Assembly (NCBI GenBank): GCA_944390045.1
Contig: CALXOO010000017.1
Coordinates: 1-44,343 of the forward strand
Direction of reading: 5' to 3'
Origin: an uncultured Spirochaetales bacterium
GTDB lineage: Bacteria > Spirochaetota > Spirochaetia > Sphaerochaetales > Sphaerochaetaceae
Length of the DNA stretch: 44,343 nucleotides
The notes beneath the pieces are model-generated. The model ran no database searches. It was not told the DNA's origin and saw only the letters and a list, made by a program, of their open reading frames with translations. A program made the position numbers and the translations under genes. Below, one piece after another: positions 7,583 through 15,607 of this stretch; position 1 is the stretch's first letter; every line of letters begins with the position of its first letter.

Positions 7583-8044
7583 CTATGCCCCGGCCAGCGC
7601 TGTGGTGGTGAAACCTACTATCAGGCCGAGTATGATTCCTGCGAAGACCTGTGAGAATGAGTGACCGAGCATTGTCTTCAGGTGTTCCTGCTTGAAAGGC
7701 CCGTCCTTGTGCATCTCCGAAAGTATCCTGGACCACTCGTTGATCACGTCGGCCTGCTTGCCTGCCTCTGCGCGGATGTTCATTGAGTCGTGGATCACGA
7801 TGATGGAGAAGATCACGCAGATGGCGAACTCCACGCTCGCCATGCCCATCAGACAGCCGATTGATGTAGTGAGTGCGACGACAGTGGCAGTGTGGGAGCT
7901 TGGCATGCCTCCCGTGGTCAGGAACATGTGCGCATTGAAGCCCTGTCCCATGGCCTTTGCGATGAAGGGCTTGAGGAACTGTGCGACCAGCCAGGCCAGA
8001 AAGGCCGATATCAGCGGAGTATTGAGCAGTATGTTGTTTTCCAC
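7583..8044 (-). CDS. Divergent PAP2 family protein (DUF212)
   Basis: This is a 153-residue membrane protein of the DUF212 / divergent PAP2 family. Visible are NTPLISAFLAWLVAQFLKPFI, the phosphatase-like GGMPSSHTATVVALTTSIG segment, HDSMNIRAEAGKQADVIN and the C-terminal LGHSFSQVFAGIILGLIVG. These keep parts of the PAP2 acid phosphatase signature (SGMPSSH and GHS), but activity is unproven. The start is GTG at 8044 with no ribosome site; TACAAT (8053-8058 on minus) ends 8 nt upstream with TTGCAA 17 nt further, so the mRNA would begin at or near the GTG. A longer overlapping frame covering this region has no domain signature and is a shadow. Confidence 0.87.
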   Translation of the reverse strand: MENNILLNTPLISAFLAWLVAQFLKPFIAKAMGQGFNAHMFLTTGGMPSSHTATVVALTTSIGCLMGMASVEFAICVIFSIIVIHDSMNIRAEAGKQADVINEWSRILSEMHKDGPFKQEHLKTMLGHSFSQVFAGIILGLIVGFTTTALAGA

Positions 8045-8052
8045 AGCAGTTC

Positions 8053-8104
8053 ATTGTAGTTAAGCCCTTCTTTAATTGCAACCGAGCTCTGGCTTGTGCT
8101 AATC
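8053..8104. promoter_or_regulatory. Divergent promoters sharing one palindromic -35 (TTGCAA)
   Basis: TTGCAA at 8076-8081 is its own reverse complement. On minus it is followed after 17 nt by TACAAT (8053-8058), driving the DUF212 gene. On plus it is followed after 16-17 nt by GCTAAT/CTAATC (8098-8104), driving acn. The two promoters would compete for one -35 site. The minus -10 is the better match. Confidence 0.5.
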
Positions 8105-8132
8105 TCATCACAGCTGTTACGGGAGGAACTCT

Positions 8133-10085
8133 ATGGGCAGAAACGTGGCGCAGAAAGTGCTTGACGCTCATCTGACAGGCGGAAGGCCTGCCGCCGGCGA
8201 GAGTGTCGAGATCCGTATGGACCAGTCCCTGACGCAGGACGCGACCGGGACAATGGCATATCTCCAGTTTGAGATGATCGGGCTGGACAGGGTGAAGAAC
8301 GAGCTTGCGGTGAGCTATGTGGACCACAACACAGTCCAGGTGGGCTTTGAGAATGCGGATGATCACCGCTATCTTCAGTCTGTTGCTGCCAAGAAGGGCG
8401 TGGTTTTCTCACGGGCCGGAAACGGCATCTGCCACCAGGTGCATCTGGAGCGTTTCAGCGAGAGCGGAAAGACGCTGATCGGATCTGACAGCCATACTCC
8501 GACCTGCGGAGGGGTAGGCATGGTCGCAATCGGAGCCGGTGGCCTTGACGTGGCCCTGGCGATGGCGGGAGTTCCATTCTCGATAATCTATCCCAGAGTG
8601 ATCGAAATCCGACTCACAGGACAGCTCAGGCCCTTTGTCACGGCAAAGGACGTCATCCTCGCAGTCCTAGAGCACTTCGGTGTGAAGGGCAATGTCAACA
8701 CTGCTTTCGAGTATACCGGAGACGGCGTCAGGACGCTCTCTGTTCCTGAGAGGGCTACGATCTGCAATATGGGCGCCGAATGTGGCGTCACTTTCTCGAT
8801 TTTCCCAAGTGACGAGGTCACTCGCGACTTCATGGAAAGCCAGGGCAGGGGAGAGTGCTATCATCCGCTTTCTGCGGACTGTGATGCAGAATACGACGGC
8901 CTTTTCGAGATTGACCTGTCAAGCCTGGAACCACGTGCTGCCTGTCCTCATTCTCCCGGCAATGTCAGACTTGTGAGAGACCTTGCCGGAATGCGCGTTG
9001 ACCAGGTCCTGGTCGGGTCCTGCACCAATTCGTCCTATGCGGACCTTGTCAAGGTCGCCCAGATCCTTGACGGACGCCGGATCGCCGACAATGTGTCCTT
9101 CGGCGTCGCGCCGGGCAGCCGCCAGGTCCTGATGATGATCTGCGAGGACGGTACCCTCGAGAAACTTGTGAAGGCGGGAGCGAGAATACTGGAAAGCGCC
9201 TGCGGATTCTGCATAGGAAACCACCAGTCGCCTTCCACTGATGCCGTGAGCCTGAGGACTAACAACCGCAACTTCGAGGGCCGCAGCGGAACCAAGTCAG
9301 CACGTGTCTATCTTGTAAGCCCTGAAGTCGCGGCACTCAGTGCCATCAACGGCTGCATCACGGATCCGCTGGCCCAGACTGCCGTCCGGCCTCCTTATTT
9401 CAGGATGGTTGGAAAGTTCATCAAGGACGACAGGATGCTCATCTTTCCTCCGCAAGACTCATCTGATGTGGAAATAATCCGGGGACCGAACATCGGAAGC
9501 GGTCCGCAGTGCAGGCCGCTCGGGGCCTCTGTCGAGGGAGAAGTCGCTATCAAGGTCGGCGACAAGATCACGACTGATCACATCATGCCTGCAGGAGCGA
9601 GACTGAAGTACAGGTCCAACATCCCTCTTTATTCGAACTATGTCTTCGAACCCGTTGACGACGGCTTCCCCGGCCGTGCGGCTGCCCTGCGTGACAGCGG
9701 GAGGGCCGCCTTCGTCGTGGCCGGCTACAGCTATGGACAGGGCTCAAGCCGCGAACACGCCGCGATCTGCCCGATGTATCTTGGCGTGAGGGCCGTGCTG
9801 GCTCTCTCAATCGAGAGAATTCATCAGGCGAATCTGTGTAACTTCGGCATACTTCCCCTCCAGATCAGAAGTGAGGAGGACTACAGGGCGCTTGCCATGG
9901 GCGACAGCCTCGTGATCGAGGATGCCGTGGAGCAGGTCAGGAAGGCGCCGCATTCGAAGACAGTGAGCGTGAAGGATGTGACGAATGGAAGGACTTTCGA
10001 GCTTACCCTTGACATCAATCCGCTGCAGGCGGAGATGCTGGTTTGCGGAGGAAGGCTCAATCAGATCAGGGAGGCCCTGAAGTGA
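8133..10085 (+). CDS. acn: Aconitate hydratase, Aquifex-type (about 650 residues)
   Basis: This is a 650-residue aconitase that interconverts citrate and isocitrate in the cytoplasm. The iron-sulfur ligands are seen as VGSCTNSS around residue 293 and ESACGFCIG around residue 355; DSHTPTCGG, the FGVAPGSRQ arginine motif and the C-terminal swivel domain ([44 protein letters not shown]) are complete. It is of the shorter subfamily seen in Aquifex and some anaerobes, not the 890-residue AcnA. A GGGAGG site lies 6 nt before the ATG. The stop overlaps the GTG of icd (GTGA), so both are probably translated together. With gltA it forms the oxidative branch leading to 2-oxoglutarate. Confidence 0.95.
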   Translation: MGRNVAQKVLDAHLTGGRPAAGESVEIRMDQSLTQDATGTMAYLQFEMIGLDRVKNELAVSYVDHNTVQVGFENADDHRYLQSVAAKKGVVFSRAGNGICHQVHLERFSESGKTLIGSDSHTPTCGGVGMVAIGAGGLDVALAMAGVPFSIIYPRVIEIRLTGQLRPFVTAKDVILAVLEHFGVKGNVNTAFEYTGDGVRTLSVPERATICNMGAECGVTFSIFPSDEVTRDFMESQGRGECYHPLSADCDAEYDGLFEIDLSSLEPRAACPHSPGNVRLVRDLAGMRVDQVLVGSCTNSSYADLVKVAQILDGRRIADNVSFGVAPGSRQVLMMICEDGTLEKLVKAGARILESACGFCIGNHQSPSTDAVSLRTNNRNFEGRSGTKSARVYLVSPEVAALSAINGCITDPLAQTAVRPPYFRMVGKFIKDDRMLIFPPQDSSDVEIIRGPNIGSGPQCRPLGASVEGEVAIKVGDKITTDHIMPAGARLKYRSNIPLYSNYVFEPVDDGFPGRAAALRDSGRAAFVVAGYSYGQGSSREHAAICPMYLGVRAVLALSIERIHQANLCNFGILPLQIRSEEDYRALAMGDSLVIEDAVEQVRKAPHSKTVSVKDVTNGRTFELTLDINPLQAEMLVCGGRLNQIREALK

Positions 10086-11266
10086 ACACACAGGATCTGA
10101 AGATTCTTTATATCGAGGGTGACGGCGTCGGCAGTGAGATAACGCCGGTCATGATGGATACGCTGAAGGCAGCAGTCGCGAAGGCCTATTCCCGGCCTCC
10201 CCGGCTTGACTTCGAGGAAGTGCTGGCCGGCGGCAAGGCCGAGAGACTGGTGGGGCAGAGCCTGCCTGATTCAACCCTGGAGCGGATCCGCCAGGTGGGC
10301 CTTGCGATAAAAGGACCCCTCATGACGCCGGTGGGCGGCGGCAGGAGAAGCCTCAACGTCGCGCTGAGACAGGAGCTCGACCTCTATGTCTGCCAGCGTC
10401 CCGTGCGCTATTTTGCCGGAGTGCCTTCTCCTGTCAGACATCCCGAGAAGGTCGATATGGTCGTCTTCAGGGAGAACACTGAGGACATCTATGCCGGAAT
10501 AGAGTGGGCAGAGGGGTCTGAGGGCGTCGCAAAGGTCATTTCATTCCTCGAGTCTGAGATGGCAGTCTCCGGCATCCGCTTTCCCGCTTCGAGCGCAATA
10601 GGTATCAAGCCTGTCAGCAGGGAGGGCAGCCGCCGCCTGATACGCGCCGCCATTGATTTCGCCATCCGTGAGGGACGCCGTGTCGTGACGCTCGTCCACA
10701 AAGGCAACATCATGAAGTACACAGAAGGCGGATTCAGAAACTGGGGCTATGAGCTTGCCAGGACCGAGTACGGCGCAAAAGAAGTGGATGGAGGAATGAT
10801 GATACCGTCTCCGTCCGGTGATATCCTGCTAAATGACTGCATCTGTGACGCCTTCCTCCAGAATATTCTCCTGAAGCCAGAGGCATACAGTGTCATTGCC
10901 ACACTCAATCTGAACGGAGACTATGTGTCCGATGCGCTGGCGGCTGAGGTCGGAGGAATAGGGATCGCACCCGGAGCCAACATAAACTATGAGAGCGGAC
11001 ATGCCGTCTTCGAGGCGACTCACGGAATTGCCCCTGACATTGCAGGAAAGGACATCGTCAATCCTCTTTCCCTTGTGCTCTCAGGCGAGATGCTTCTGCG
11101 CTATGCAGGACTCGGCGAGGCAGCGGATCTCATCATCAGATCGGTTGAGAAGACGATATCCGGCAGGACCGTCACCCGCGATTTCTACAATCTGCTGGAA
11201 GACAGGGACAATGCCCGCTGCGTGGGGACACGGGAATTCGGTCGCCTTCTGGTCGGCAACATGTAG
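10082..11266 (+). CDS. icd: Isocitrate dehydrogenase, probably NAD-dependent
   Basis: This is a 394-residue homodimeric-type isocitrate dehydrogenase that converts isocitrate to 2-oxoglutarate and CO2. The isocitrate-binding S-x-N-x-x-x-R segment ([22 protein letters not shown]), [12 protein letters not shown], the catalytic lysine region [18 protein letters not shown] ([15 protein letters not shown]) and the nucleotide-binding [15 protein letters not shown] are present. Where E. coli ICDH has the NADP-binding pair Lys344-Tyr345 this enzyme has Asp319-Ile320, and Tyr391/Arg395 are Arg366/Asn370; Asp-Ile is the NAD-type signature. The start is GTG at 10082, overlapping the acn stop, with GGGAGG 8 nt upstream; a longer frame from 10043 lies inside acn. 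Confidence 0.93.
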   Translation: MNTQDLKILYIEGDGVGSEITPVMMDTLKAAVAKAYSRPPRLDFEEVLAGGKAERLVGQSLPDSTLERIRQVGLAIKGPLMTPVGGGRRSLNVALRQELDLYVCQRPVRYFAGVPSPVRHPEKVDMVVFRENTEDIYAGIEWAEGSEGVAKVISFLESEMAVSGIRFPASSAIGIKPVSREGSRRLIRAAIDFAIREGRRVVTLVHKGNIMKYTEGGFRNWGYELARTEYGAKEVDGGMMIPSPSGDILLNDCICDAFLQNILLKPEAYSVIATLNLNGDYVSDALAAEVGGIGIAPGANINYESGHAVFEATHGIAPDIAGKDIVNPLSLVLSGEMLLRYAGLGEAADLIIRSVEKTISGRTVTRDFYNLLEDRDNARCVGTREFGRLLVGNM

Positions 11267-11281
11267 CAGGATGTTTCCTGC
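11266..11281. other. Small hairpin between the convergent icd and CoA-binding genes
   Basis: GCAGGA (11266-11271) pairs with TCCTGC (11276-11281) around a 4-nt loop at the icd stop codon. There is no T tract on either strand, so it is at best a weak bidirectional terminator or an mRNA-end stabiliser. Confidence 0.3.
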
Positions 11282-11284
11282 AGG

Positions 11285-11659
11285 TCAGGAGGGCATTGTG
11301 TAGTGGCCGCGGGCCTCAAGCGCCCGCAGCACACAGCCGTCGACATATGGAATGCCTCTGCGCTCCAGTATGGCCCTGATGCTGTCATCTCCGGCTCCCG
11401 GCTGGATGATGACGGCTCCTATCGGCTTTTCCGTCTCCTCGAGCAGCCTGGCACCCTTTGCCGGGTTGATGCAAAGATCCAGCACCTCGATATGGTCCTC
11501 GGGCACATCGTCCAGACTTTCCAGCTCCTTGCCCACCGCATATACCTTATAGCCGGCGGCAAGAAGCGCATGCTTGATCCTGTAAGCATATTTTGTGCTG
11601 TTCACAGTGTCACCGGCAACTGTGAAGGTGCCGCTGTTCATCATTTCCTCAATATTCAT
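11285..11659 (-). CDS. CoA-binding domain protein (CoA_binding_2 family)
   Basis: This is a 124-residue protein consisting of one Rossmann-like CoA_binding_2 domain (YccU/YneT type). Visible are TFTVAGDTVNSTKYAYRIKHALLAAGYKVYAVG, then LDLCINPAKGARLLEE, VIIQPGAGDDSIRAILERRGIPYVDGCVLRAL. In the usual members the binding loop reads GAS-x-x-x-x-K; here it is AGDTVNSTKYA. The function is unknown beyond likely CoA or nucleotide binding. It starts 3 nt after the gltA stop codon, so it is co-transcribed with citrate synthase, perhaps sensing acyl-CoA (inference). Confidence 0.82.
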   Translation of the reverse strand: MNIEEMMNSGTFTVAGDTVNSTKYAYRIKHALLAAGYKVYAVGKELESLDDVPEDHIEVLDLCINPAKGARLLEETEKPIGAVIIQPGAGDDSIRAILERRGIPYVDGCVLRALEARGHYTMPS

Positions 11660-11662
11660 TTT

Positions 11663-12961
11663 TCACCTCTCACTGATCGGTATGACCTTCTTGAGCTCCG
11701 GTCCGGAGTAAACCTGCCTTGGCCGGCCGATCTTCTGGTACGGGTCATGCCTCCATTCCAGGTAGTGGGCGATCCAGCCGGGCAGACGGCCCATGGCGAA
11801 CAGGACAGTGAACATTGACTGGGGAATTCCCATCAGGTGGAAGATGATTCCCGTGTAGAAATCAACGTTGGGGTAGAGGTTGCGCTCGACGAAATAGTCA
11901 TCCGCCAGGGCCGCCTCCTCAAGCTTCATCGCCACCTCCAGCAGCTTATCCTCCTTGTGCTGGGCGGCAAGCACCTCCCGGCACATCCGCTTCGCAATCT
12001 TCGCCCTGGGGTCGAAGGTCTTGTAGACCCTGTGGCCGAAGCCGGAAAGGCGGAATGATGAGGACTTGTCCTTTGCCATGGCGACAACGTCCTTCACGGA
12101 CAGCCCCTCGCTTATGATCCTGTTGAGCATCTCCATGACGGCCTGGTTCGCACCGCCGTGCTTCGGGCCCCACAGCGCACAGCACCCGGCTGCGACCGAG
12201 GCATAGAGATTCGCTTCAGAGGATCCTACAAGTCTGACGGCTGAGGTGGAACAGTTCTGTTCATGGTCGGCGTGCAGTATGAGAAGCTGGTTCAGGGCCT
12301 TCACGTGCACCGGATCCGGCCTGTAGTCAACTACGGGACTGCTGAAGAGCATGTTCAGGAAGTTCTCGCAGTAGGAATAGTCATAGCGGGGCTCGACGAA
12401 GTCGTAGCCTCTGTCCTGGCGGTAGGTGAAGGCGGCTATGGTCCTCATCTTGCTCAGCAGCCTTGTGACTGTGAGGTCTATGTTCTCCTCTGGGTCGCGC
12501 TCTTCCATCTCCGGATAGAAAGCGGAGAGGGAGGCCACCATGCTGGCAAGTATGGCCATGGGATGGGCCCCGTGCGGGTAGGAGCGGAAAAAGTTCCTCA
12601 TGTCGACATGCAGCAGTGAGTGCTTGTTCAGCAGCTGAGTGTATTCCATCCTCTCTCTGGCGTTGGGAAGCATGCCCTTGACCAGAAGGTATGCGACCTC
12701 GATGAAGTCACAGTTCTGGACCAGATCCTCGATGTCATAGCCACGGTAGCGGAGAATTCCCTTCTCGCCGTTGATATAGCAGATGCTTGACATGCAGGAG
12801 CCTGTGTTCATGTATCCCGGATCATATGTGATGTATCCGCATGACTGGCGGAGGTTTGTGATGTCCAGACTGTGGCTGCCCATGTTGTCCGTGATCACTC
12901 CGAGCTCGAGTTCCCTTCCGTCGGGCAGAATGAGCCTGGCCTTCTTGTCCTCTTTGATCAT
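11663..12961 (-). CDS. gltA: Citrate synthase (type II, hexameric class)
   Basis: This is a 432-residue citrate synthase, the usual length for GltA, which condenses acetyl-CoA with oxaloacetate. An N-terminal beta-domain (residues 1-60) is present as in the hexameric, NADH-regulated Gram-negative class. Catalytic residues are in LHADHEQNCSTSAVR (first His), WGPKHGGANQAV (second His) and GFGHRVYKTFDPRAK (Asp). The ATG at 12961 overlaps the TGA of the upstream dehydrogenase gene (ATGA), and a CoA-binding protein gene follows after 3 nt. Together with acn and icd across the strand boundary it supplies 2-oxoglutarate, most simply for glutamate synthesis; no later TCA genes are present here. Confidence 0.95.
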   Translation of the reverse strand: MIKEDKKARLILPDGRELELGVITDNMGSHSLDITNLRQSCGYITYDPGYMNTGSCMSSICYINGEKGILRYRGYDIEDLVQNCDFIEVAYLLVKGMLPNARERMEYTQLLNKHSLLHVDMRNFFRSYPHGAHPMAILASMVASLSAFYPEMEERDPEENIDLTVTRLLSKMRTIAAFTYRQDRGYDFVEPRYDYSYCENFLNMLFSSPVVDYRPDPVHVKALNQLLILHADHEQNCSTSAVRLVGSSEANLYASVAAGCCALWGPKHGGANQAVMEMLNRIISEGLSVKDVVAMAKDKSSSFRLSGFGHRVYKTFDPRAKIAKRMCREVLAAQHKEDKLLEVAMKLEEAALADDYFVERNLYPNVDFYTGIIFHLMGIPQSMFTVLFAMGRLPGWIAHYLEWRHDPYQKIGRPRQVYSGPELKKVIPISER

Positions 12962-13863
12962 AAGCGTTTTCCCTCCTGGAAATGACTCCGTCCTGCGACG
13001 GATTCTACAGCCCTGACAAGCGCCTGGGTGCCGCAGCGTCCCATGCCCTGTCCCTTCAGTGCCGTATACAGCTGGTTGACCAGGGCCAGACCGGGCAGAC
13101 AGAGCCCCATGCGGCCTGCCTCCTCAAGCGCTATGCCCATGTCCTTGACAAAGTGATCTATCATGAAGCCGGGAGCATAGTCTCCGGCAGTAACTCTGGG
13201 CGCGAGGTTGTCCAGTGTCCAGCAGCCGGCTGCACCCGGCCTGATTGTCTCGATCATCGCCTTTACGTCGAGTCCGCATTCCGCGGCGTAGACCAGAGCC
13301 TCGCTCACACCGATCATCGTTCCTGCAATCACTATCTGATTGCACATTTTTGTCTGCTGTCCGCTTCCGACCGGACCGCAGTGGCTTATGCTGCGGCCCA
13401 TGATCTCCAGATAGGGACGGATGAGTCCGAATGTCTCATCATCGCAGCCTGCCATCATTGACAGTGAGGCCTCGCGAGCACCTCTGTCTCCTCCGGAAAC
13501 TGGCACATCGGCGAAGTGCGCGCCTCCTGCCTGCAAGACCGCTGCGATCCTCACCTCAAGACTGGGGCTTGTGGTCGTCATGTCAACCGCACAGCAGCCT
13601 TTCTTTATGCCTTCAGCGATTCCGTCCTTTCCGAGATAGACCTCCTCCACGTCAGCGGGGTAGCCCACAATCGTGAAAGTGATGCTGCTTTGCGCTGCCA
13701 CCTCTGCAGGGCTGGTGCACCAGATGGCACCCTTTTCCTCCAGAGCTCTGGCCTTTGCCCTGGTCCTGTTGTACACGCATAGCTGACAGCCCGCGTCCAG
13801 AAGGTGTGAGGCCATCGGCTGTCCCATGACACCCAGTCCAATGAATCCTATCGTATTCGACAT
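12958..13863 (-). CDS. 3-hydroxyisobutyrate dehydrogenase-family NAD(P)-dependent oxidoreductase
   Basis: This is a 301-residue beta-hydroxyacid dehydrogenase. The Rossmann motif GFIGLGVMGQPMASHLLDAG starts at residue 5, followed by the substrate motif DVPVSGGDRGAREASLS, the catalytic-lysine motif GSGQQTKMCNQI and the C-terminal KDMGIALEEA. Candidates are tartronate-semialdehyde reductase (GarR), 3-hydroxyisobutyrate dehydrogenase or a succinic-semialdehyde reductase; the sequence does not decide. It leads a three-gene unit with gltA and the CoA-binding gene. The ATG at 13863 has no ribosome site but TATCGT (13870-13875) ends 6 nt upstream with AGGACA 17 nt beyond, so the transcript is likely leaderless. 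Confidence 0.88.
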   Translation of the reverse strand: MSNTIGFIGLGVMGQPMASHLLDAGCQLCVYNRTRAKARALEEKGAIWCTSPAEVAAQSSITFTIVGYPADVEEVYLGKDGIAEGIKKGCCAVDMTTTSPSLEVRIAAVLQAGGAHFADVPVSGGDRGAREASLSMMAGCDDETFGLIRPYLEIMGRSISHCGPVGSGQQTKMCNQIVIAGTMIGVSEALVYAAECGLDVKAMIETIRPGAAGCWTLDNLAPRVTAGDYAPGFMIDHFVKDMGIALEEAGRMGLCLPGLALVNQLYTALKGQGMGRCGTQALVRAVESVAGRSHFQEGKRL

Positions 13864-13869
13864 GCGATC

Positions 13870-13898
13870 ACGATACACCAAAAGCCGGTTCTTGTCCT
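13870..13898 (-). promoter_or_regulatory. Promoter of the dehydrogenase-gltA operon (leaderless)
   Basis: On minus, AGGACA (13893-13898), 17 nt, TATCGT (13870-13875), then 6 nt to the ATG at 13863. No Shine-Dalgarno sequence is present. Confidence 0.45.
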
Positions 13899-13939
13899 CA
13901 CTGTCCTGGAAAAACTGTCAGAGTGGGCGGAAAATTAGA

Positions 13940-13960
13940 AGAGGAGCGGACCGCTCCTCT
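13940..13960 (-). terminator. Hairpin terminator after the small secreted-protein gene
   Basis: AGAGGAGC (13940-13947) pairs with GCTCCTCT (13953-13960) around a 5-nt loop; on the minus strand it is followed by TCTAATTTTCC. It lies 30 nt past the stop codon of the small secreted-protein gene, the gene it would terminate. Confidence 0.5.
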
Positions 13961-13989
13961 CCTCTGGACAGACAGACCCGGGATGAGTC

Positions 13990-14319
13990 TCACAGGACTG
14001 AGAACAGGCTTGAGAATTCTGCTGTGCTGACGACTGTCAGTCCTTCCAGGTCAGCACTGCCGTCACTTGCGACAGGGCAGACTAGGTAGTCTCCCTCAGC
14101 GCTCTGGGCGCCTTCAGTGTTGACTGTCACCAGCCCGTCCTCAATTATTGTACCTGCAGGCACCTGCAGTGTGATGTACTGTGCACCGTCTTCAAGACTC
14201 GTACAGGCAAATGCCTCATCCTGATGTGCGGCAATATAGTCCTCAAGCACAGTGCCGGCAGCGAAGAGACTTGCCGAGAGAAGGGCAAGAACCAAAAGAA
14301 CCGAAACGAATTTTCTCAT
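13990..14319 (-). CDS. Small secreted protein of unknown function
   Basis: This is a 109-residue protein that I do not recognise. It has a clear signal peptide, MRKFVSVLLVLALLSASLFA, with likely cleavage after ALFA-type residues near position 20. The mature part is acidic and rich in strand-forming residues (YITLQVPAGTIIEDGLVTVN, GLTVVSTAEFSSLF) with a single cysteine pair (FACTSLE and YLVCPVA) that could form a disulfide. It is probably periplasmic. AGGAGG lies 7 nt before the ATG at 14319, which fixes the start 24 nt inside the longest frame. It stands alone with its own terminator. Confidence 0.72.
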   Translation of the reverse strand: MRKFVSVLLVLALLSASLFAAGTVLEDYIAAHQDEAFACTSLEDGAQYITLQVPAGTIIEDGLVTVNTEGAQSAEGDYLVCPVASDGSADLEGLTVVSTAEFSSLFSVL

Positions 14320-14556
14320 ATCCGTTTTCCTCCTGATGGCCAAAAGCTATACCGTCAAACAGGTGTTCCAGTTGTGTCGTGAGGGAAGAATTGTCCTGTA
14401 CTGATGTTGTGTGCGTGAACTTGTGTCGCTTCTTCCTCCTCATAAGTGGACTTGTTCACAAAGCGGCAATAGTGTTCACGAATAGTGGAAAATGCAGTTG
14501 GAGCACTTAAGCGGTGCCTCATCAGCCCGCAGCACGGCTCGAATGACTGATTCTTG

Positions 14557-14585
14557 TTGACCTTCCTCCGGCCAGATGCTATTTC
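14557..14585 (+). promoter_or_regulatory. Promoter of the GNAT-ArsR unit (leaderless)
   Basis: TTGACC (14557-14562), 17 nt, TATTTC (14580-14585), then 7 nt to the ATG at 14593. There is no Shine-Dalgarno sequence. The rest of the 14320-14556 gap shows no further feature. Confidence 0.5.
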
Positions 14586-14592
14586 TGATTCC

Positions 14593-15285
14593 ATGGATGC
14601 GAATCTGAGAGAGCGCCTGACTGCTCTGGACAGGCTCTCCTATGTTGATGTGATCGGCCTTCTGGACAAGGGGGCCTCTGTTTATTACGACGGACCGGAA
14701 GGAGCTGTGGTGACGCTCGGGGAATCATCCCTGTCCTCTGTCGTGTGCACGGGAGATTGGGAGGCCATGCTTTCCCATCTTGACCTCTCGGCTGATCTGA
14801 TCTGCGTGCATGATGAGGGGCTGAGAGACTATCTTGTGGACAGGTGCGGCTATGGAAATGAGGAGGGCTGCTTCAGTTACTCCTGGTGGGCAGGTCCGAT
14901 GAGTGTGCCGCAGTGTGACAGCAGAATCCTTGATGTATCGTACATAGACACAATTGAGAGTGTATACAAGCTGGCAGGAAGGGAAGAGCTGCTTTCTGAT
15001 CTTTCCTCAGGCATGGTGACCGGCCTGTTTGAAGACGGCCTTCTGGTGGGCTTCATAGGTTTTCATCCAGAGGGAAGCATGGGAATGCTCCATGTCTTTG
15101 AGGAGCACAGGAAGAAGGGCTCTGGGGAACTGCTTGAGAAAATTGACATCAACAGGGCCCTTGATATGGGTATTGTGCCATACTGCCATGTCTTTTTTTC
15201 AAACAAGGCCAGCCGCAGTCTTCAGGAGAAACTCGGTCTCGGGAGGGGCGAGCGGCCGGTCTGGTGGCTCTGGAAGCAGATTTAG
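14593..15285 (+). CDS. GNAT-family N-acetyltransferase
   Basis: This is a 230-residue protein. The C-terminal half is a GNAT fold: LVGFIGFHPEGSMGMLHVFEEHRKKGSGELLEKIDINRALDMGIVPYCHVFFSNKASRSLQEKLGL, in which R/KKGSGE is the acetyl-CoA pyrophosphate loop and NKAS the helix before the final strand. The N-terminal 110 residues look like the degenerate second domain of FR47-like/GCN5-type enzymes (YDGPEGAVVTLGESSLSSVVCTGD). The acceptor is unknown. The ATG at 14593 is preferred to the longer frame at 14554 because a promoter -10 ends 7 nt before it. The stop lies 12 nt before the ArsR gene, so the two are probably one operon. Confidence 0.82.
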   Translation: MDANLRERLTALDRLSYVDVIGLLDKGASVYYDGPEGAVVTLGESSLSSVVCTGDWEAMLSHLDLSADLICVHDEGLRDYLVDRCGYGNEEGCFSYSWWAGPMSVPQCDSRILDVSYIDTIESVYKLAGREELLSDLSSGMVTGLFEDGLLVGFIGFHPEGSMGMLHVFEEHRKKGSGELLEKIDINRALDMGIVPYCHVFFSNKASRSLQEKLGLGRGERPVWWLWKQI

Positions 15286-15297
15286 GGAGATGGACAA

Positions 15298-15606
15298 ATG
15301 GACTGTGATGACTACATGACTGACGATGAACTGATGGATCTGGCAGATTTTTTCAAGAATTTCGCTGACTCCACGAGGCTCAAGATTCTCTTCCTCCTCC
15401 AGGAGGGAGAGTGCAGCGTCAATGAGATCGCCAGCCGTCTCGGCATGGGACAGAGCGCCATCTCAAGCCAGCTCAAGACACTTAAGGCCAGCCGGCTGGT
15501 GCGCCCGCGCAAGGACGGAAGGATGGTCTACTACCGCCTGTGCGACGAGCACATAGCGAAGATACTCGAGACCGGCAAGGAGCACAGTCTCGAGCTGTAC
15601 AGCTGA
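15298..15606 (+). CDS. ArsR/SmtB-family repressor with an alpha-5 zinc-site signature
   Basis: This is a 102-residue winged-helix metalloregulator. The fold is clear: FADSTRLKILFLLQEGECSVNEIASRLGMGQSAISSQLKTLKASRLVRPRKDGRMVYYRL. The C-terminal helix carries Asp83, His85, His96 and Glu99, which is exactly the D-x-H-x10-H-x2-E spacing of the alpha-5 zinc site in SmtB (CzrA has His as the last ligand). The alpha-3 region keeps one cysteine (ECSVNE, Cys39) plus Cys3 near the N-terminus, but the SmtB Asp is Asn. It should therefore repress in the zinc-free state and release DNA on Zn(II). A GGGAG site lies upstream. No zinc transporter is adjacent; the convergent lipoprotein promoter is a possible target. 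Confidence 0.87.
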   Translation: MDCDDYMTDDELMDLADFFKNFADSTRLKILFLLQEGECSVNEIASRLGMGQSAISSQLKTLKASRLVRPRKDGRMVYYRLCDEHIAKILETGKEHSLELYS

Positions 15607-15607
15607 T

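Noticed and set aside
7509..8366. A 285-codon minus-strand frame across the DUF212 gene
   Set aside because: It is rich in H, R and P with no domain signature and covers the DUF212 gene and its promoter in another frame; the DUF212 frame has clear PAP2-like motifs.
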